Source of the DNA: Botryosphaeria dothidea | Lineage: Eukaryota > Ascomycota > Dothideomycetes > Botryosphaeriales > Botryosphaeriaceae | Reading direction: 5' to 3' | Length of the DNA: 64,000 nucleotides | NCBI GenBank assembly: GCA_011503125.2 | Contig: WWBZ02000062.1 | Location: 434,001-498,000, forward strand | In this document: piece by piece, positions 56,846-64,000 of the stretch | Layout of the letters: every line of letters starts with the position of its first letter | How positions within the stretch are numbered: the stretch's first letter is position 1 | Position numbers and translations under genes: made by a program | The notes under the pieces: generated by a model | The model's input: the letters and a program-made list of their open reading frames with translations, nothing else | Databases searched by the model: none | What the model was told of the DNA's origin: nothing

Positions 56846-58441
56846 ATGAAGGTCCCACTTTCTCTTGCCTTTGGTGCTCTGGTGCGAGGTATCCTCGCCA
56901 ACACTGCCGAATTCCAGAGCCAGTGTTCGTCGCTAGCAGACTCGCTCGACATTCCAGGGGCCCAGATTTCAGTCGCACAGTTCGTCGCAAACGGAACGAC
57001 CATCAATCTTCCAAACAGCGATGCCAGCTGTGGTCGCTCTTCGCAGACAATTACCAAAGATCTCTGCCGTGTCGCACTTCATGTTGCCACCTCCAACCGC
57101 TCTGGGATCAACATGGAAGCGTGGCTTCCAAAGGACTGGTCTGGCCGCTTTTTGAGCACCGGGAACGGTGGGCTGGGCGGGTGCATTCAGTACGAGGACA
57201 TCGAATATGCGACATCTCTGGGCTTCGCAGCGGTCGGGACGAATAACGGCCATGATGGCATGTCGGGCCGATCTTTTTTGAACAACACCGATGTCATCGA
57301 AGACTTCGCCTACCGCGCTGTACATACAGGTGTTGTTGTGGGCAAGCAGATAAGCAGAGTCTTCTACGGCGAGCAACACAATAAGAGCTACTACCTTGGT
57401 TGCTCCACTGGCGGTAGGCAAGGCTTCAAGGAAGCCCAGGCGTTTCCCAACGACTTTGATGGCATTGTCGCTGGAGCTCCCGCCTTCTCCTTCAACAACC
57501 TCACGTCGTGGAGCTGCAACTTCCTGCTTCTCACCGGCACTCCAGAATCCGCCAGCTTCGTACCCCTGGATATGTGGCCCATCATCCACGAGGACATCCT
57601 GAAGCAATGCGACGACCTCGACGGCGCTCGCGACGGCATCCTCGAATCCCCCGACCTCTGCAACTACAACCCTTCCAGCCTCATCTGCGCGCCAAACACC
57701 ACAAACAGCACTTCCTGCCTCACCGCGACCCAAGCGCAGACAGTCCGTAGCATCTTCTCGCCCCTCCTCGACCCCGACGGCAGCCTAGTCTACCCCGGCA
57801 TGCAGCCGGGCTCCGAAACGACCGGCGCGGTGCAAACCTACTACAACGGCCGGCCCTTCGGCGCCGCCGACTGGTTCAAGTACGCCATCTTCAACGATCC
57901 CTCCTGGGACCCTGCATCCATCACTCCCGCAGACTTCGCGACGTCCTCGCACCTCAACCTGTTCAACATCGAGACGTGGGAGGGGGACTTGTCGCCGTTC
58001 CAGCGGGCCGGCGGCAAGCTGCTGCACTACCACGGCCTTGTCGACCAGACCATTTCGAGTCATAACTCGCCCCGCTACTACGAGCATGTGTCCGAGACGA
58101 TGGGGTTGGCGCCGGAGGAGTTGGACGAGTTTTATCGCTTCTTCCGCATCTCGGGCATGGCACACTGCCGCGGCGGACCTGGTGCGAACTTCATCGGGAA
58201 TGTGAAGAGCAGCGCGGCGAGCCTGGAGCCCGAGGAGAATGTGTTGATGGCGATGGTTAGGTGGGTCGAGGAAGGCGTGGCGCCGGAGACCATGACGGGA
58301 ACGGCGTATGTGAATGGTTCGAAGGATGCTGGTGTCGCGTTTAGGAGGAAACATTGCCGTTGGCCGTATAGAAATATGTATAAGGGGCCTGGTGATGTGA
58401 GTGACGAGTCCGCTTGGGAGTGCGTGGGTGACGTGGAATAG
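56846..58441 (+). CDS. Secreted tannase/feruloyl esterase family enzyme
   Basis: Serine esterase releasing phenolic acids (gallate or ferulate) from plant polymers, secreted. Single exon, 531 residues. It starts with a short signal peptide (MKVPLSLAFGALVRGILANT, cleavage likely after about residue 18). The tannase-family CS-D-HC arrangement is complete: nucleophile in G-C186-S187-T-G-G, Asp400 in HGLVDQTI, and H440-C441 in GMAHC, where the adjacent cysteines form the disulfide that holds Ser and His. A calcium-site-like segment, DDLDGARDGILESPDLCNYN, and several N-x-S/T sites (NNTD, NNLT, NSTS) fit a secreted glycoprotein. It sits beside the accessory 58-63 kb region. The substrate (tannin or feruloyl ester) cannot be decided here. 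Confidence 0.93.
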   Translation: MKVPLSLAFGALVRGILANTAEFQSQCSSLADSLDIPGAQISVAQFVANGTTINLPNSDASCGRSSQTITKDLCRVALHVATSNRSGINMEAWLPKDWSGRFLSTGNGGLGGCIQYEDIEYATSLGFAAVGTNNGHDGMSGRSFLNNTDVIEDFAYRAVHTGVVVGKQISRVFYGEQHNKSYYLGCSTGGRQGFKEAQAFPNDFDGIVAGAPAFSFNNLTSWSCNFLLLTGTPESASFVPLDMWPIIHEDILKQCDDLDGARDGILESPDLCNYNPSSLICAPNTTNSTSCLTATQAQTVRSIFSPLLDPDGSLVYPGMQPGSETTGAVQTYYNGRPFGAADWFKYAIFNDPSWDPASITPADFATSSHLNLFNIETWEGDLSPFQRAGGKLLHYHGLVDQTISSHNSPRYYEHVSETMGLAPEELDEFYRFFRISGMAHCRGGPGANFIGNVKSSAASLEPEENVLMAMVRWVEEGVAPETMTGTAYVNGSKDAGVAFRRKHCRWPYRNMYKGPGDVSDESAWECVGDVE

Positions 58442-60433
58442 CTGCGAGGTTGGGAATATGTGGCGGACGCGTGTTTCAAGGGGAACTCTCGTACGTCGAT
58501 TGCGACCGTATTGGAGTGGTTAGCGCTCTGCCACCTGTCTGGACTGAGCTGTCTTGAAGTCATGGCTGTTGGAGAAGATGATTTAAGCGCATCACTCTTA
58601 CGATCCGCTCGCAAGCACCCTGACTTGTGTATCAGCGAACGAACGCAAGCTATAGATTTACCACCTTCCAAATTCATTCTCTTTCTCCTTCCATGGGAGG
58701 AATCTCGATCGGCGGGACGCCAAACCGAAGTCTTGATCCATTGGGCAACACTGCCCGATTTTTCGGATATTAGACTCCACGAAGGCCGAGAGCTCGCTGA
58801 ATCTCCCGAAGCTCAAGAAAGGTGAGGTTGGACACCCGTCCACATCACATTCCAATGTTCATCCCTAAAGTAAAGCGCCCACGCAGTTGAAGACAGGGAT
58901 CCGCGTACGCTTTTATCGCTCTGGAGCAGGTAGGCTAGATATTTCCAGGACTGCAACATGGTCCAGTGTACATCAGCGGTGCTCCTATTTGTCTCCTCTC
59001 TTGCTCATGAGGTGTGTTACCGGACGAAAATTTGCGGAAGTGTATTCGTTGCGTCAGGAGGAGTTGAAGGGCTGCTTACTAATATATATGCTAATCCCAG
59101 AGCTGCTAGCTACCCGCTTTGACTTTCGGCTAACTTGACGTCGAACAGCCTCTGACATCGCTGTGCCATCAGCAACTGCGCACTTGCCACAGTGCTCGCA
59201 AACCTTGGGAATCAGTCCGCGCCAATATGAGGCGATGAGCCCGTGGTGCTTCATCACCGTAGCCTTCATCAGGCCTGCCACACGAATTTCAGAACACGGC
59301 GGCTTTACGTACACTTTCAGTGCTGAAGCAAACGACTGACGATAAGAGGTCAGACGAGGACGGAACGACACAGACTTTTGCGCGCAAAATGCGGTAAGAT
59401 CAGCCGACGGCCAATAATCATGGCATCGCCAGCATGCACAATCCCTTCAATTGATTTTGGCAAGGATTCTGAATATCACTTGTGGCTTTTCGGCGCTCAA
59501 GCCAGCTGCTTTCCTGGCTATCGATACGAAAATCACCTAACTCACGCTTTCCGGGCTCAGAAATATCTAACAAATTAAGCAAATACTGACACACTGAAAG
59601 GGTTCCATTGTATGAAGCTGGATTAGTTGAGAGGGAGGAGCACAGTGGGGAGTTGGTGGTGCGTGTGACGGGTACCACAGAACCGCGCTCGGTCCCGGCG
59701 AGCCCGCTTTGAGATCCCGTTTTGTCGTCTTGAGCAACTCAATCTTTGGCCAGCCGCATGTCCCAAAAGTGTCAGGGTTTGAGAATTGCAGACCCCATTC
59801 CTTTCACACAGCCAGATTAAATCCCGAGAACACGGGGGGTTCGTCGGAAGACTCTAAGCTGAACTACCTGAAGGCGAAGAGGTTTTGCATCAACGGAGCA
59901 AGAGCTACACACATTCAAGTCACTCCGCAGCTGACCAGGTGGATGAAGGAGCTTTACGTCCCCCAACGCACCTCAGCAAGCGTATTGGACGGGGAGTAGC
60001 GGCCCATCCTCGCCGACGCGTGGAGGGACGATACTACATTGCCTCAAAGGTGACATATGAAGAGGACGGACAATTTCGCTTCTTTGAATGTAAGTGCACA
60101 CATCCGAAGGCAAGCCAAGTATACGGTGGCGCTGTGGAAGTGCCTATGAAAAATTCTCAGCACATGCTCATGATTATGTTCCACATCCAATAGGCAGGAA
60201 TTGAGATACTGTGGATTGAACGCTGATATCGAAATAACCAATCATCTACTTCTTCATCTAGAATGTCTCTGTCCAGCAATTCTCTATCCCAAAAAAAAAA
60301 AAAGACAAAAGACTTCCCATCAGGATCTGCGATGTACCGAAATAGTGTCTTGCAAGTTCTTCTTCTGACATGTTGTCTAGTGGATTCACTCGAGAGGGAA
60401 GAGGAAACATGTTAGGCAACGTCATCGTGGTGG
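58442..60433. other. Intergenic, accessory-like, no gene seen
   Basis: Short frames only (up to ~120 codons) on both strands, no motif. A poly-A run (A14) lies at 60290-60303. One minus frame (59054-59371) contains CEHCGKC, but it has no other feature of a zinc finger. Confidence 0.45.
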
Positions 60434-60670
60434 CTATTGATGTTTAAGCCCAACTCGGAAGGTAAATTCAAGTCCCCGACGGGGAAGCTCAATATCTGGA
60501 TGCACATAAGGACTCGTCTGTATTAATTGGCTGTTTGACTCACCGTTCTCCTGTCGGCGTCTCCGCTGCTCCCTCCAGCTTCGGAAAGAGATCGAGATAG
60601 CCGCAACACCAATGACAAATGCGATCGCGATTCCAGTAGTCTGGATAATGTTGCTCAAGGAGAGAGGCAT
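60434..60670 (-). CDS. Tiny single-helix membrane protein, family copy C
   Basis: A 62-residue protein: exon 1 60670-60544 (MPLSLSNIIQTTG, helix IAIAFVIGVAAISISF, RSWREQRRRRQEN), a 48 bp intron (60496-60543, GTGAGT...CAG, phase 1) and exon 2 60495-60434 (DIELPRRGLEFTFRVGLKHQ). The intron phase and position match copy A, and exon 2 closely matches copy D. A longer frame beginning at 60817 reads through the intron and is not preferred, because the ATG at 60670 aligns with the family start. Presumed membrane-anchored with a basic cytosolic face. Function unknown. Confidence 0.65.
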   Translation of the reverse strand: MPLSLSNIIQTTGIAIAFVIGVAAISISFRSWREQRRRRQENGESNSQLIQTSPYVHPDIELPRRGLEFTFRVGLKHQ

Positions 60671-61692
60671 GTTGAATACAGAGAAGACGTCGTGGTATCT
60701 TTGTTGTTTCGGAAGCCAGAAAACCAAGTGGAAAACTAGAAGAATGATAAAGATGTGATACGAGAAACTCTTTCCCCCACTCTGCTTAAATAGCACGTTC
60801 CGCCAAGCACGTTGCAAGATGTCTCATATACGAGATCTCTCCTGTAACTTTGAATAAGGCTGTGAGGAGGCGAACGCATGCACTATTTGACCAATCAGCA
60901 GATGAATGAAATGTGCAGGGCCTAAAAGAAAGAGGGGTTATTGCAATGACGCCCGGTTAACGAGGCTTAGGAGAATTGTGGCGCATGCTCACAACCATCC
61001 TGCAGCACAAGGCATTGCCGTGCTTGTCCGGGCGTCTTCGCAGTAACCCCTCCTTCAGCCTTGCGAAATATCGGGCCAACCGTTTAGCGATCGACGTGAC
61101 AACCTCCGCTGTTCCACATTAGTATTCTTCGTGTCGTTCGAGCTACTCCGCTGACACTACGTCATTTTCCCCCTCAAAAGTTTCCCCATCAGCACCAAAG
61201 AGTTTTTTTACCATATATACTTGAGGAAGGTCACGTGGGGGGTTTGATCCATTCCAGAGTAGTCAGAACGCATTTATTTGTTTGAATGCGACCGTCCATT
61301 AAATATCCAATAAACCACGAGGATCTCAAGTCATCCGGTGGAGACATCAGTAGTGATTCGGGCGTGATTCATTGGGCTGTTAGCGTTTCATCTAGTCCAT
61401 AAAGCATTTCAGCAAGCACAGTGATTGTATTATGTCTTTTTGTGACACTCTGAGAAAGTAGTAAGAGAACAAGAAGTCAAGATGTAGCACCCAGCTCATT
61501 GAGATCATGCAGCCCTAATATTTTTTGATATCAAACCTCTCGACGCTGATGTACCTTGAATTAAAATTGCCCGAAGATACTTCTAGTCACACACGACCAG
61601 TTTCCCGTGTATATTTCGGACAAGAGATTGCGATACCCGGCAGCGATCCCGTAAAAGACAGTGTGTTCGGCCGTCATGGTGCCATTCACATT
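60671..61692. other. Intergenic between membrane-protein copies C and D
   Basis: Contains no supportable gene. Presumably promoter of copy C (a TATTTAAG box lies near 60788 on the minus strand) and 3' flank of copy D. Confidence 0.45.
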
Positions 61693-61921
61693 TCACAAGC
61701 CCAGCCGAAAGCTGAACTCTACCCCGTGACGCTGGAGCTCGATGTATGCTTTCATGTCAAATCCAGTCAACGTTGCACTGTCTTTTGCGTTTACCGCTTA
61801 CATGCTGTCGCCTTCTCTGACCTCGCCAAGTCCGAAGGGATATTGTGACGGTAACAACTCCGACCACGAACGCAAGAATGACTCCAGTGATTTCAGCGAT
61901 GTTGCTCATAGAGAAAGACAT
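61693..61921 (-). pseudogene. Tiny membrane-protein family, copy D (splice site damaged)
   Basis: Exon 1 from the ATG at 61921: MSFSMSNIAEITG, helix VILAFVVGVVTVTISL, RTWRGQRRRQH, then a GTAAGC donor. Exon 2 aligns with copy C (IELQRHGVEFSFRLGL, then stop at 61695-61693). The acceptor AG expected before exon 2 is missing (a few bases appear deleted), and the donor falls in a different phase, so correct splicing is doubtful. It might still make a truncated 40-50 residue membrane peptide. Same orientation as copy C, about 1.0 kb away. Confidence 0.6.
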
Positions 61922-63089
61922 GTTTGCATGAGTCGTGGTGGTGGACTGCTGGAAACCTTGTCTCGGAATACATGAACAATAAAACAGAGGAGGTTTGCGT
62001 AATGAGATGAAAGAGAAAGTAGGCGTGTGTTCAGCTCTTACATGCCAACAGATATGCAGTCAGCTGTATGGACCCCAAGCCATATCTTCGATTCATCGCA
62101 TCGCTTGTGCTGATCCGGAACAACCCAGTGCACGCAGGCCCCACAGAGTTCCCGGTAGGACTACGAAATCGAACGAGGAAGGGCAACCATGCGATGATAG
62201 GTTGCCAAGGAGGAGACCCAAAATTGATACAATTAGCACTTCGGCCTGGAAGATAGTGTGTAAAGGAGATCATTTCTTTTCGTGGTTCTTTTAGATACCA
62301 CTGTCTACTCCGCTCAAGAACTCTTCCTAGTATCATACGAGCTCTGCCTTTCCACTGGTGGCACTGTCTACGTCTCTGACCGGGACAACTTAGCCGAAGA
62401 AACCCGCTGGTCTTCAGTCCGCGTGTGCTATTCGTCTGTTTTGTTTTGTTGCACTGGGCTTACTATATCTACGCCAATCATAAAATAGCCTAGAGATCTC
62501 TGCGTGATTCGTCAAGGTGAATTTGTACGCCACGGGATGTGCGTCTAGGGTACTCATTAAACGCTCATGCTATGAATGATAGTCAAGACTTTATGCAGCT
62601 TCACAGAGAGCCTTAGAAAGGTCGATCTCGGCGTCGGCGAGTAGAAAATTAAGAGGAAAATCGTAATCACCAGATTCTGCACAATTCAGGTTGCGGCAAG
62701 AACGCGTCACATTGGCACTCTGGAAAGGTCCGATAGTGCAGCCGTGTAATCAGTGCGAAAAATTCATCAAAGCAGCTCAATGCAGCATAGGTCTGAAATC
62801 TGGCACACAGCTTACATATATCGCTTGAGTGTTTAGTGCTAATCCAGAACGTTGTAAAAATCTGGTATCCCGGGAGAACGTACTAATGCCCACCGGCACC
62901 CAACGCCTATGGTCTTTCTAGTAGTAATGGGGCATCCGATCTTTTTCGACCCAATCAGATGAAGAAAAAGAGAATAGGGAAAAACACCTTGCTTACCAAC
63001 CACCCGATCCCGCCTTTTCCTTTGCTCCAAGTAATCCAATCGTACATGTACGGATATCGTCTATTGTTTATCTTCGATGAAGAGAAAAA
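61922..63089. other. Intergenic, no gene seen
   Basis: Chance frames only. On the minus strand near 62590-62670 a short open stretch (EIDLSKALCEAA then stop) recalls the second exon of the small membrane-protein family but has no matching first exon. Confidence 0.45.
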
Positions 63090-64000
63090 TCAATGAGCTT
63101 TCCCAGCCTTCGCCAACCACAGTCCCACACTCTCCAGAGCCCGATCTCCACCCCAAACGCTCTCCTTGCCACCGCGCCTGAATTCCTCGCTATACACATC
63201 CTCATTACCACCCCGCGTAGCCTCACCCAGGATGACCTCCAGGTCGCGCTGCTGGGAGCTGATCCAGCGCTTAACAAAATTGACCGGATCGGTGCTGAAT
63301 GCAGAGTAGAAGGAGTGCTTGGCCTTGGAGTGTTGGATGGCCTGGACGGCGAGCGCGAGAGACTCGTCCAGCGACGCGATTTGGTTGAGCATCTGCGGGT
63401 TGGTCGTGATGCGGGACATGGCGATGCGGAGGGGGTCGTCGAGCGGGACGAGCACGTCGTAGATGGTCTGCTGCGAAGCCGGCGTCAAGCCGTCGTCGGG
63501 TGTAATATACGACTTGTCGACGCGGATGGTGTACGGGAGCTGGTAGGGCGGGAGCGGGGACAGGTGGGGGAGGATCAGCCGGGGGATGTCCGGGAAGGGG
63601 ACGAAATCCCTGTTGTCGAAGAGCTGGGGTGTGTCAGTAGCTGGGATTTCCCTCGGGGGAGATTCTTTAATATAGACGTACCGCCTTCAATTGAGCGTCA
63701 CACCGGATTTTCCGGCTGTCCTCATCCTCTTGCAGGTTGTTGGCCTTGACGTAGATCCAAATGCCCATCAGAATTCCACCGCGGTCATCCTCCTCCGTGC
63801 CCAGTAGTTCGGCCAAAGGCGGGCTGAGCTTAAAGCGCTCGGGGTTCTCGTCGCGGAATAGATTCACGGTCACGTTGATATTCTCGTCGCTCTTGCGCTC
63901 AAACTCTAGCGTGTCGAAATTTGCGGCGGAGTCGTTCGCGTTGGCTGAGTTTTCGGGCTTCTTCCATTCGATCGAGGTGTAGCCGTCAGGCTGAAGGGAT
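63090..64000 (-). CDS. SWI/SNF-RSC subunit with SWIB domain (Snf12/Rsc6/BAF60), 5' part outside window
   Basis: Subunit of ATP-dependent chromatin remodelling complexes in the nucleus (Snf12/Rsc6/Ssr3 family). The gene runs off the right edge, so the N-terminus is missing. Exon from 64000 (open) to 63682, a 58 bp intron (63624-63681), then the last exon 63623-63090. The visible N-terminal part has GYTSIEWKK and FERKSDENINVTVNLFRDEN. The SWIB domain follows: PERFKLSPPLAELLGTEEDD, GILMGIWIYVKANNLQEDED and IRCDAQLKALFDNRDFVPFP. The C-terminal region with DVLVPLDDPLRIAMSRI and the closing helix, FSTDPVNFVKRWISSQQRDL, is typical of the family. It ends AKAGKAH. Confidence 0.92.

Noticed and set aside
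59054..59371. CEHCGKC motif suggesting a zinc finger
   Set aside because: Single short motif in a short frame with no spacing pattern of a known zinc-binding domain.
1..64000. tRNA, rRNA and CRISPR arrays
   Set aside because: Scanning for B-box-like GGTTCGAATCC on both strands and for regularly spaced direct repeats found none; the dispersed repeats are inverted and irregularly spaced.

Overview
This window is nuclear DNA of a filamentous ascomycete (Pezizomycotina, most likely Dothideomycetes). Introns are short (48-62 bp in most genes) with GTRNGT donors, CTAAC/CTGAC-like branch points and YAG acceptors. The gene set includes a HET-domain gene, BTB/POZ genes, an NCE102-like MARVEL protein and a tannase-family esterase. 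Genes lie on both strands without operons, and intergenic stretches are long. I could not fix the species from sequence alone.

Layout. 1-6.4 kb: no convincing gene until two tandem, broken BTB/POZ genes (5.0-6.4 kb). 6.6-18.8 kb is a conserved core block: an Atg26/UGT51-type glycosyltransferase without PH/GRAM domains (minus), a small unknown protein, an SDR oxidoreductase (minus) divergent from phosphoserine phosphatase, a poly-His unknown protein (minus) and an NCE102-like four-helix membrane protein (minus). 18.8-25.1 kb has almost no supportable genes. 25.1-38.4 kb carries, all on plus, a PSP1 C-terminal-domain protein, an unknown four-exon gene, a J-domain protein and a type II membrane glycosyltransferase-like protein. 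39.7-40.6 kb holds two copies of a tiny membrane-protein family. 42.4-52.1 kb is core again: PDK1/Pkh-type kinase (minus), a Ser-rich unknown protein, a CHIP-type U-box ubiquitin ligase and ribosomal protein eL15. 52.9-63 kb is accessory-like: a HET pseudogene, a tannase/feruloyl esterase, two more copies of the tiny membrane-protein family and no other clear genes. The window ends inside a SWIB-domain SWI/SNF-RSC subunit (minus).

Two dispersed systems are not explained by ordinary genes. One is a MITE-like family of about 50-90 bp with terminal inverted repeats GGGAGTGGAAGCATTCG + TCCGGAC, at eight intergenic loci between 15.7 and 48.6 kb. The other is a family of about 60-residue proteins (hydrophobic helix, then W-R-x-Q and a basic stretch, then a short second exon) in four copies: two look intact, two are damaged. 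In-frame TGA stops in the HET and one BTB pseudogene lie where CGA (Arg) is plausible, consistent with C-to-T mutation such as RIP. No tRNA, rRNA or CRISPR array was seen.
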